NCBI RefSeq assembly: GCF_032062135.1
Contig: NC_092868.1
Coordinates: 47,560,638-47,624,637 of the forward strand
Direction: 5' to 3'
Length of the DNA stretch: 64,000 nucleotides
Source of the DNA: Pyxicephalus adspersus
Taxonomy: Eukaryota > Chordata > Amphibia > Anura > Pyxicephalidae
The notes beneath the pieces were generated by a model. The model had not been told where the DNA came from. It made no database searches and saw nothing but the letters and a program-made list of their open reading frames with translations. Each line of letters begins with the position of its first letter. The first letter of the stretch is position 1. Below, piece by piece: positions 22,502 through 34,500 of this stretch. Position numbers and translations under genes: made by a program.

Positions 22502-25500
22502 CTGTAGATGCGATGTAGATGAGATTTTGTCATTTATCAGAAGATGCATTAAAATGTTGATCAAAGAACTATGCTGCCTTAAATACAGAGTACATATCTC
22601 ACAGCATTATGTTTGACCTGGTGAAACATTATATTCTTCACAATATGAGCGTTTCTTCTTCAAGGGTTAAACAGCTATATAAAATAATTTGACATAATAA
22701 TATTCGAGATATGGGCATCCCTGCTCACGCTATATTTTGTTCTTACCAGCTTAAATTTTAGGGTTTTCAAATGACATAAAAAGGATTTTAGCAATCCCTT
22801 TGAAGAAGCAGTTATTCATAGTTTGAAAAACTGCGAAACGCGTGGACATTTCACTGATTGTAGAAATACGTTTTTTGTCCCAATACAATTAAAGGTTACA
22901 TATAGATCATTTACCTTTCCTGTCTGATCTGTATCTGTTTAATGTCTTTGTTTACTTTCTATATGTATGGCTTTTTAATGGATTGATTGGAATAAATATA
23001 TGGTTTCATCAGATCCAACTGATCTTTTGTGTACAATTACGTTACTACTCACCACATAGCAGACAAAAAGACAAAGATGGGTAAAGTAGATTGGACTAAG
23101 GTAATTGGTTTTGTAAAGTAGAGCAGAGCACAGTCCAGTGTAAAAGAGTACAGCGTACAAGAATAGTGCAAAGTAGTGTAGGGAAATGGGGTGTAGCATT
23201 TGGTAGGGCAGAAAGGACTGGAGTACAGCAGCAGTACACTAGGGTGGTGGGAAGTGGAGCACATCAGGAAATTGGGGAGTGAGTGAAATACAGTAGAGCA
23301 AAGAGAAGTGGAGTACAATAGGCTTCTGGGAGGTAGCATACAGTAGTAGCAGAGACTGGAGTGGTTTAGGGTAGATGGTAGCAGGATACAGTAGGGTAAA
23401 GCAAATTGGAGTACAGTAGTGTAGGGTATTGAGGGATGAAGTACAGTATGGTGATGGGTAGAGTACGGTAGAGTGGCAGGGTGATGGTAGGGTATAGGCA
23501 ATGGGGTACAGTAGGTGATGGGTAGAGTATGGTAGAGTGGCAGGGTGATGGTAGGGTAAAGGGAATGGGGTACAGTAGGGTGGAGGGGAATGTAGTAGAG
23601 CTGAGTGCAGTAAAATGAGTTCTAGTAGGGTGATGTGGAAATGGAGTATGGTAGTCGGCAGAGGAAGAAAGTGAAGAGAAAGCGTAATATGCTCCTACCA
23701 AGTAAAGTGCATTAGGGTCGTGGACGGGGGAATGGCGAAAGGTAGAGATGAGTACAGACATACAAATGGGAATATACATATGGGGTTTGTGTAAAGTGCA
23801 GATTTGCAGACTGACAAACTAGATGGCTAAAATTTGGTTATTTATCTTCTTTGGTCTAATAATCTGGTAGTACAATTGTTTAAAAGTCCTGTTATCATAG
23901 GGTGCATTGTAAATAATTAATATTAGGTTTGTATTGTGAGACGCAGTCTAAAAAAAAGCAGCTAAGCTGACTTCAAGCTTACAAGATCACATCAGGAATA
24001 TGGAGAGAGTTACAGAATATTCCAACGTTATGACTGGTATTCAAAACGGGAAGTAATACATTTTGAGTATAAAAACAGATCACTACACACATCATGAGCA
24101 ATGTGACTTTGTGCACCTTGAGAGCAGACGGTGAACACTTCTGGATGTGACTCCTTCTTGGATTTGAATGTTGGATCGAGTTCCTCTGCGATGTTCCTGG
24201 GTGAGCGCAGCCTGTCAAGAATGTTAATCAGAATGAATTATTAATATCCTTTGTAAATCAGGCAGCCTAGACAAATCTACTAAAAGTTAGAAGCTGGCAA
24301 GTTTGCAGCTTTGGTCTCATAAGAATCTCATATGTAACATTTGTCGGCTGTCATACATTTATACCATATATATTAAAACTATAGTCAATTTTTTCCCTCT
24401 GCTCAATTTGCCACATCATTATTACTTACTAGGAACGTAATTTGTCAAAAAAAACATTTGAAACTTTAAATTCAGATTTTTTTCAGTCTTATAGGGAGCT
24501 GAACCAGCAGAAAGTATTACATACTTAGATCTTAACTTTGAGCAGCATGTTTTTTCGTTGTATTGAGAACATTGCTTCCAATTGCAGCGTAAACCAAACA
24601 GGAACACTGCAGTGGGAGATAAAAATGTTTTATTTTTCCTTTTTTTTTTTCTAGTTCTCCCTCTGAACAGGATATAACCTAACCATGTATTATGGTGATG
24701 GACACCTTTATTGTACTGTAGGAGAATTGTTATTTTTTCTACATGACATCATTTTGGGACAAAGCCTAGTATGGTAACTATATGGGCAATATTAAGGTAG
24801 AAGAAAGACTTATTGTATATTGTGCCAGACTGTACTTCTGCTTTAAAGTCCAGCCTAAGCTTTAATGCTTTAGCCTGGGCATTCTAATATTTTTTTTCCT
24901 TGTATTTATTTCTCCTGGCATAATCTGTCCTCAGTTTGTCCCATCACTTTTTTGTTTGGGCATTACTGGGTAAAAGAATGAGGGGGAATGTCACAGAGAG
25001 CAATAACAGAAGTTTGATATAACCAGAACAATGCATAATTATTTTTATTTTAGAAGCCTGTGGTTAAGAGAAGCCCACAGGTGTTCAGTGAACAGAACAA
25101 AGTTTTGGCTTGTTATGCGTTGAGCAAAAATGTTTCTACCTGGTGCATAGATCCCTAGGACAGACAAGAAATAGGTTACCCTTAGATGGACACAGGTAGA
25201 ATAAAGGGTCCAATGACACCATAATCTAGGCTGCACCCCGATGCTAACATGCAAAGCTTTGTACAGTCTCAGGGATTTTGAGACGCATGCTTTTAGCTTC
25301 TCGTGCACAACCACAGCCTGCCCTGAGCAATAACTAGCACATACTGAATGTAATGAGTACACTTCATTCAAGATTTCCACCGACTGATACTGGGACACAG
25401 CCTACAATGTGTGGGCCATGGATATTTTTAGCAATGTGATTTCTCAAAAGTAGTAAACTAACGTGCAGCAAAACCACTGTTAGCAATGAACCACCAGAAA

Positions 25501-28500
25501 CCTTACCGCTTAGCAGAGGAGGGAAATGTGGTGCAGTCATAAGTTCCGTTCAGTGGGGGGGATGGTGGAGGGGTCTTGGTGTTAGGCCAGATTTGTGGAA
25601 TGGAGACAGGACTTCATCTGGGACAGCTAAAGGTCAATGCCACCAATGCTGACCTTGCAATTATACATAGGTACTGATGGACTAAACTAATAATTGGCTT
25701 TCTGTTATACAGTTTGTCTCCCACCTGGGGGCTAAAAGGGATGATCCAGCCACAATCCTAACCTCAAAGTTTAACTTTATTCTGGTAAGTCTGATTTTAT
25801 TCAAAGAGAAAATAACAGAAAATAATTTTAGTGGAGTGATTTAAACTTTTGACAATGGGTTTGATTTATTAAAGCTCTACAAGATTGAAGAAGATAGACA
25901 ATCATGGGAGAACCCGGGTGATCCAACAAAATGAACAGATTTCTTAAAAAAATAGCTGGCAAATGTTTTCAATCCTGGACCAGATTGTCTAATGAATAAA
26001 GGTAAATGGAAGGGCGAAGAAAGAAAACATCGCCAACTCCCTAATATTAAATGCATGGGGAAAAATGATCATACTCCAAAGCAAGACTACAGTTACATTC
26101 TAACCAAAGAACGGAATACAGAGCTACCGAGCCGTAAAGAGAGAATTCAGAATATGAAGACTGATACAACATCACCAATTATCAACCTAAGGTTGTTAAA
26201 AAGTTATAAAGAGTTTTTTCTGTTTGAGCACTACCAATGCGAGTCTCCAGTATGATGTATCTCCGTATATATTCTCCCCTGAGAAAGCACTACGTTGGAC
26301 AAAACGCGTCGGGAGACTTCTTATTTGATATTGGTTTGGTGTCATTTATGGACTTGCTAATTACCGTTTCTATAACAAGAATACCTTTATTGTAAAAACT
26401 TGATGATTGCATAAATGTTTGTATGTTTTTTTTTTGCCACAAAACCCCCATCTTTTTTACAATATCCAGTGTATACATGGTAACCGTTCAAGAATTTTTC
26501 CCTGTGCAAGCTTGGACCAGATCCATTGTAGGTTTTCTGGATCACCCAGGTTCTCTCAGGATAATCTATCTTCTCTAGTCTTGGAGAACTTTAATAAATC
26601 AGGCCCAATGTTTTAATCGCGGTCTGTGCTTTCCAGTTGTAATCTCCCAGTCATTTTCTTGTATGGGTGTCACAGGGACAAGAAGTAAGGAACCCCCACC
26701 ATTAGGGACGTTATAAGAAGCAGAAACCTGCTAACATAACATCCAAAACTAAATAAACCATTTTGGCAGTAGTCAGGCTTTAAAACCTCTGGACTGCAAA
26801 CTTACTTAGTCTGATCACAACTTGCTTCCACGGCTGACAGCTCCATTTTCTCAGGTGTGTGACACTCAGTCGGTGATGCCAGGCCCTCAGAGTCCAAGCG
26901 TCCTTGGTTATAAGAAGGCACTTCATTCTAAAAAAGAACCAAAAGATGGTTACCGAATCATCCCAGCCAACACAAATGTTCACAATCGCTGGTTATATCC
27001 ACTTATCATTCTACTCCACCCTATAGGGGATGAAAGTGCTAAACTCTGGACAAGGAAGGGTTGGTACTACGATTGCAAACAATGGCCGATAAAATAATGA
27101 ATAAATAATTAGGCCACTGGAAGGAAGGAATCTTAGTGAAACTCCATTAACCAATAGGAAACAACGTTTGTAGTTATCCCATATAAGCCTCCCATGTTTA
27201 GCCTGCTCTTGGGGACCACCATCTTGGATGTGACATTGGCAGCCCCAACATATTGTGACAATATACTGTATGTCCAGCCTCTCAATTATATGGCACAGCA
27301 TGAACAGTTTATAACTTTATTTTTCAGACCATAGAGTGTCAGGAATGGCTGCACACATCCAAATACACAAGCATCTGATAGTATGCCTTTCCTTTACCGG
27401 TGGCCCTAAAGTGATGGCATTACCACATTACAACTGTGACTGCAGCCAGCATGCCAGTTCATTGGGGATGGCGAATGTCGTCCATCAAACCCTCAGGCGG
27501 TGACTGATCAATGACTGATCAGCTGCCCAATTACAAGATCTTCATTTGCTACAACGCCATTAAATGGCAAGCCTGCCTCTGGCATGTATGACTGAAGGTA
27601 TAATCAGCATTGTTGGGCTTCTTCTTTAATGGGAAAAGAAGGAGGAAACAACAATCATTTATGATGCCTTTTCCCCATAAGCTGCAATCATTGGGTTTAT
27701 TTTCAGCTTCCTGCTCAGTATCAGTTGAACAAATGTGGTTACTTATTAACGAGCAAAAGGGAACAGGCTTTTACAGAAACTGCAACTAGGTATCTATAAA
27801 TGTCCATGCCTAATGCAGCAACACAGGAAATACTGTATTGCCTTCTTCTGGTAACTCACATAACTCGGCCCACCAAAATAGTTCAGGTTTTTGAGGTTAG
27901 CCGGCCCTGCAAACATTACATGGTATTATTTTCTGCTCATATAAAGCCCAGATTGAGCCATAGTATATACCTGCGGATCCAATCTTTATAGAACATGTAG
28001 ACCCATACTGAATGGCACAGTTTGCTAAAGCACGGTGTATTATGGCCAAATGCAATTTATTTTACTTTTTTGTACTTTTCGTTTAAGCTCACAGTTGATA
28101 ATGTCCTGCAGTCTCATTGCAGTAACCTTCTGTCTGCATTGCTCAGATGGGATTTGCTGATGGGGACAACAGTGGGCCATTTCTGTGCAACATGTATTAG
28201 AACAGTGAATTGCAGTCCAGGGCTGAAAGCCATGTGACAGGGTGACAATTGTGGACAGAGAACCGTCATCCTATAATCCAAAGCATCTTAATTTGGATGT
28301 CCATGGCAGGGATTCGTTTTAACTGAAAGCTGCAGATTTAAAATTGAACATGACTTTTAAATTGACATCGCCAAGTTAAAGCTCATATAAAGTTAAAGTA
28401 AACGTGTCATCAGTGAAATACTGGCATGGTCATCTTGCTTCCTAAGATACAAATTGCTTCATTGTTTTAAATACATTTTCAAACTACTGACCCAAAAGAT

Positions 28501-31500
28501 ACATGCAGCTCAGCCAAGTCAGAATTGCAGCTCCATGAATAGATATATAATATAGATTTATATAAAAATGGCATGGAGGCCAGAAGAGCAGCATGAGTCC
28601 GATGATTAGCATTTTCACAAGTGGTTAATGAAGGCAAAGGGACAGATCTGATGGGTCATCCTTAATGAAACCTAATAAGACTCAGTTGAATGGTTCACCA
28701 TCCACACTAGGCATTGACTCACTAGGGAAAAAATATTGTAGCAATGAAGTGAAGGCACCAAGACATACCTACAGCAACCTCAAAAACCTTGTTGAGGACA
28801 AATCTTGTGCTGCTCAGCCAAGCAAAGCCACAAAACTTCCGGGCATTATCTGAGTGTATGGGTAAGCTCTGCTCCCACACATTCCTCTGATATTATAGTA
28901 AGACTTCCTTGGCCAGCGTTTGCAGACCGTGAATATTCTTAAGTGAATATAATAAAATGAAAAAACTTGCTCAGAGCTCGGCATGACAATGATTGGCCAC
29001 TAAGCCCCCAAGGACTCTACAGTGAGAATAAAGGACAGGGCTGCAAAGTGATCCCGTTACTTTTTCTAGTCCAAACAACCCACAGCTTCACCAGCATTAT
29101 TTCCATACCCTGACCATTAATACTTCCAACATGGAGGCACCCTGCTCTCTCTGCATTATGATTATTCTATACTAATCAAACTCTTTAAGATTTAAGCAGG
29201 TAAATTATGTACAAAAAAGTTTTAAAACTTTACTTGGGAATCGATAATCACCCATTGACGAGGCTTTACCTTTAATCCTAAGCTCTTTTTGTCGGAGAAG
29301 CTACAGATACTACCGTCATCATCGCTGTCCCCAGGCAGGTCCAGCTCCTCTGACCTTCGATGGGCTCTCAGCTCTTGCCGCTGGATGTACTTTGCGATCT
29401 CCTAATGTAGGACACACACAAGAGGATTACTGCAGTAGGTTTCACGTTTCCAATCAAAGCACCAACATTTGCCTATTGTAATTCTCCAGTAAATCCCGGG
29501 AAGACACAAGTAGCGAGGAATTATAAGGAATTATTTATTATTTTGTCTAGGTTTAAAAAACAGTATTATGGTTTATTTGTATGCCTGTTGGTGGTGACTG
29601 TCCTCTCCTTCCATCTATGTGACCGATATTTGTCTTCTTCATCTTCCAGATGCCTGGTTCCCCACCGCATGCTTTGATTTCTCCCTCCCAACCTTTTTTT
29701 TATAGAAGACAGAAATAATTAAGGGCCAGTTGATAGAACCACAGCCAGCAGGGAGAAACAGAAATTTGACACACCAGAAAGCATCTTAAATGAAAAAAAT
29801 TTACAGAGAGCTTAGCTCTGCAAGCTGAAGGTTGGTGGTTGAACCGGGTAGTGCTAAAGGAGAAGTATCCAATTAAAAAGTTCCTATTAAAAAAATGTGG
29901 TGCAGCATAAACCATCTACATTGCAATTTTCATCAGTTCCCCTGGAAAGCCCTACAAATCATGCCAGTGAAATCAACCTATTGCAACTTTCTGTAATGGG
30001 ATGACATTGATAGAGCATTGGTCCTGGATTCAGTGCAGAACGCATGTAGGTTGTGCCTGATGCACTGCAGTGAGATGAGAAGATGTTGCAGCATTAGCTA
30101 TGTTGATTCATAGCTGTGGTTGATAGTGATAAGTGCCATTAACCTTTTTCTTTTCATTTGAAGCCAACATTTAAATGAATTTGATCCACAGACATTTGTA
30201 TTGCTTTTATTAAATACCGTATTTTTCGGACCATAAGACACACTTTTTTTCCCCCAGAAGTGGTCCAAATATAGCCTACACATATGCTGTTAAAAAAAAA
30301 AAGTTTCTTACCATGTTTCTCTCCTGTGTGTGTCTCCTTGATGCTGGCTGCAGCACGTGTCTGCTCCTGGCTGCAGTGCAGAGTGAAACTGAAAGTAACA
30401 AGCCGACATTCTGCACCAGGAAGCAAGCTGCTGATCCCTGCCCTAACAGAGATCCCTACACATAATTACCGGTAAGTGAACAGAAGGGGACAATCAATGG
30501 CATAGAGTGATCAGAAGGGGACAGTCATTGCATGGAGTGATCAGATAGGGACAATAATTGCATAGAGTGATCAGAAGGGGACAGTCAATGGCATAGAGTG
30601 ATCAGAAGGGGACAGTCATTGCATGGAGTGATCAGATAGGGACAATAATTGCATAGAGTGATCAGAAGGGGACAGTCATTGCATAGAGTGATCAGAAGGG
30701 GACAGTCAATGGCATAGAGTGATCAGAAGGGGACAGTCATTGCATAGAGTGATCAGAAGGGGACAGTCATGGCATAGAGTGATCAGAAGGGGATAATCAA
30801 TGGCATTCAATGGCATAGAGTGATCAGAAGGGGACAATCAATGGCAGTAATTTTGTCTTTTGCTGACTTTATTTGTTAATAATGGTTCTAAATGCTGCTG
30901 TTTACTTTACAGGGTTGATTACATGTGTTTATGACTGTGATGTTGGTTTTTAATGCACAAAAAATATTTTAGGACACTATTTGTTTCAGAATCTCTTTTT
31001 TCTTCATTTCCCTTCTCTAAAAACTGGTGCGTCTTATGGTCCGAAAAATACGGTACATGTAATGGATTGAAAGAATAATTATAATCAAATTAAAAATCAA
31101 AAGGAAATCGAATGAAGCAATATGAGAGAAAGTAATTGGATTTTTCGCTGTGTTTGATTTGTGGTTTCTTTAACTTAATTGTTCAATTTGAATTGTTTAT
31201 CTGTTTTTTTTTCAATCAAGATGGTCAATTGAATAAAATTTAGTTTCAAAATACTATATGTGTGGTCGTACAGCCTAACCACTGACCAATTGGGATGGTC
31301 CACACTACCTTTGCAGAGGCTCCCCTCTGAGTCTCTTCCAAAGTTCCAAGAAGTTTGATATTCATTAAGCATGTTCCCTGCAAAGACATTTGCTGAGCCC
31401 CTAACAAATCATACTTGGACGAGTTCATCCATCACTAGTGGTGAGCAACTGAAGGCTTCAATTGGTTAACAGGAGGAGGTCCTGTAATTGAATGGCACAA

Positions 31501-34500
31501 TCACACAATGGGTTTTTAAGTTCAGCTCCAAAGGTAACACTATTACTGATTTGAGAATTTGCCTTCTTAAGTTTTGGATTTAATTGGCCTTTAAACTTGT
31601 TCTTACTTCATCCTGTGCGACCTGAGCTGCCCTGAAGTCCTCATGTTGGTCGTGCCCTTTCAGTTTTGCCTGCAGAAGATAAAAAAAAAAAAGAAGTTAC
31701 TGGCTGTGGTTTTTCGGCATATAGTCGGTTAGATTAAGTACATTTACTTACTACGCGTTTCTCCTCCTCTTCCTGCAGCCGACGAGCCAGTTCTTCATCC
31801 TGTAGGAGCTGGTCTGAGCTTCGGACATGCAGTTCAGCCATCTTCCAGTGCAGAGGGTCTATGTCAAAGCTCGGCCCAGTCTCTTCACCTTTTTGGACAC
31901 AAAATGTATCAGGTTATGCATATTCCTAAATTGGTTCCTTAGTACCTATTGGTGTGAACTAAGTAATGTTCAATTAAAAAAATATCTTAGCTCCTGTTAA
32001 TGTAGATATATCAGAACCACATCTTAAAAGCCTGCTTCCCACACACAATGGACCTGATTTATTAAAGCTCTCTAAGACTGGAGAAGATAGACTATCATGA
32101 AAGAACCTAGCTGATCCAGCATACCTGAAAAGGATCTGGTCCAGAATTAAAAACATTTGCCAACTAAAAGAAAATGATTCTAAAGGAAATCTGTTCAAGT
32201 TTTATTGGATCACCCAGGCTCTCCTATGATAATCTATATTCTCTGGTCTTGGAGACCTTTATGTGCAGACACTTGGAAGACAATGCAGCACAAATGGAAA
32301 AAAAATCAATGTATGAAAGTGGAGAGGGACTTCAGTGGAAATAGCTGGCATTCCATAGTCAAACAGGGCTGCAAATGCTAGTTGGGAATTTATCATGGTA
32401 TTTACCCTCCTTTTAAAAATGTTTTCTTTTGCATACCTAAAGTGCTCTTACTGTTAGTATTCCCTTTTCTAGAGTCTCTTTGCTGGACTTTCTCTATTTA
32501 AAATGTTTAATGAACGTGTATTTGCTTTTGTTAACCTTTCCTGAAAAATGTTATTTATCTGACTTCTCTTCTGTTCTGGCTTCCATGCCTTGCATCCTTT
32601 ATATATTCATAGAGCTGCAATTCTGACAAACTCCCAAGTGCTTCTTTCCTCTGTAAGTATTCACTTTTTTACAGTCTTTTATCTTACCTTGAAAAACCCT
32701 GTTTAAAATGTATGTTCCCTTCATGTCCACCAAAGGGGTGGCTACACTACCTAGCATGGTCTCTCTATTGCCTAACCATAACCATCTTCAAATGCATGCT
32801 TCGGGGTGGGACTACATGCCAATACTCCGTCAGGCAGCACAAAGCACTGAAATAGAAATCATTTCCCAGCTCCACGCCCAATTGACAGCTATACCTTTGT
32901 ACGCAGCCTCCCTTCCATCCCTATATTATAATTAGAGATGAGCAAGCGAGATTTTAAAATTCGATCCCACGGCGAATCTGGCTGTTCTTGCTTAACGAAC
33001 ATATAAGCGAGAACGGCCTGTGTAAATTCGGCCATCAAGATCGAATATTTTGGGACCTGCAAGAGCAATTAGGGGAGTGGAGCTGACAGCTCAGCTCCCC
33101 TGATTGATTTTGCAGCCCTGTAGTATGTGTTCTTGGATAGGGATTCTCTATCCAAGAACACAGGAGTACCGCGGCTGTGCTCATCATGAATGAATGCAGC
33201 CGTGGGAATCATTCTGTGATGATCCCCACGGCTGCATTCATTGATGAGCACAGCCGCGGTACTTACACTGACAGGAGGGAAGTACCGCAGCTGCATTCAT
33301 GAATGCAGCTGTGGGAATCCTCCTGTGTACAATCCCCAGGCACTAGAGGTTAAATGAGGGCTTGATCTTCGGATGGGTCCGTGAAATCGGTTCGACAAAA
33401 TTTCCCAGACCCATCAGAAGTTCGAGGAAATTTTTGCGAGAATGTCAGAGGCATTGTCGCTTATCCCTAATTATAATGTGATCCTAACAGTGCTAGATCA
33501 TCTGACTGCTGCATGGCCTGTGCACTGCATACTTCCTGAGCAAAAGTTTGTGGAAGCTCAGGAAGAAAACTTTGAGGTACGTATATGGATATAGGGAAGA
33601 AAAAGAGTTTATTTGGAGCAAACTTGTGGTAGAGCCACTGAAAATAATTTGTAAAGTACAGCTTATTTTACAAAGTTCTTTCTGTTTAAAGTGGAACTAA
33701 AGAATCCACAATGTTGCAGGTTATTATTGCAGAGAGGAGCAAGCAATGTCCCATCTGCAACAATCCCTCCTACCTGCCTGATCGCTTCAGGAATCTGGCA
33801 AAAAGCTGAGCTGTGCATGCATAGAGTCAGCACTGGATGCTAGGATAATCCCTGTCAATCCCAGCTTCTGTATATGCTGGGAATGAATATACTTCCTGCA
33901 AGAGAACAGGGACAGGTTAGTATTGCAGGTTTCGTAGAGCTGAGGACCTGTTTTGTTAAAGGCATAGTGGAATTCTGGTAGATTTGGATTTTTTTCTACT
34001 TGCAATGTTTTTACTGGATCAGCCACATGGTAATGTGCATATCTAGTTGTACCGAATACTTTTTTGTCCAGTCATTTTACTTTAATCTGCACCAACGCAT
34101 TTAGGCAAAATAGTAAACCTTGCATAGGATATGATTTTCAGTCAACCTTTATTACACCCCTTACACCGTCAAGTTGTAACATGACAACCAAATTTTTTCA
34201 GAAGTCACCTTTGTACGGAGGAAGGTCCTTATCTAAAGAGTGACTCTGGGGATTTATGCTTTACCGAGAACCAACATTGCGTTAATGTGAAAGAAAAAAA
34301 ATATCACCTCATTAACTCTCCATAACTGCCGTAGCAGAAATAAATCGCGCTTGTAAACCTATCATTTGGTACTTAGAAGGAATCTGAAAGATGATTGCTT
34401 TACTTTCCTTTTGAAGGCTCCGATTGCACTGTCATTTGATGATTTCTTTATAAAATCCCAAGGGGATTTCTCTACCTGGCTTTGATCACAGAAAAGTCCC

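Larger units (their letters stand above)
25855..26610 (+). mobile_element. Palindromic MITE, family A, split by a 527-bp insertion
   Basis: The left arm (ATGGGTTTGATTTATTAAAG to TGGACCAGAT at 25985) and right arm (26513 TGGACCAGATCCATTGTAGG to AATAAATCAGGCCCAATG at 26610) form one copy once the insert is removed. Confidence 0.85.

Noticed and set aside
23049..23779. His/Ser/Pro/Thr-rich minus-strand proteins of 137-150 residues
   Set aside because: By-products of an irregular tandem repeat. No start context, domain or splice support.
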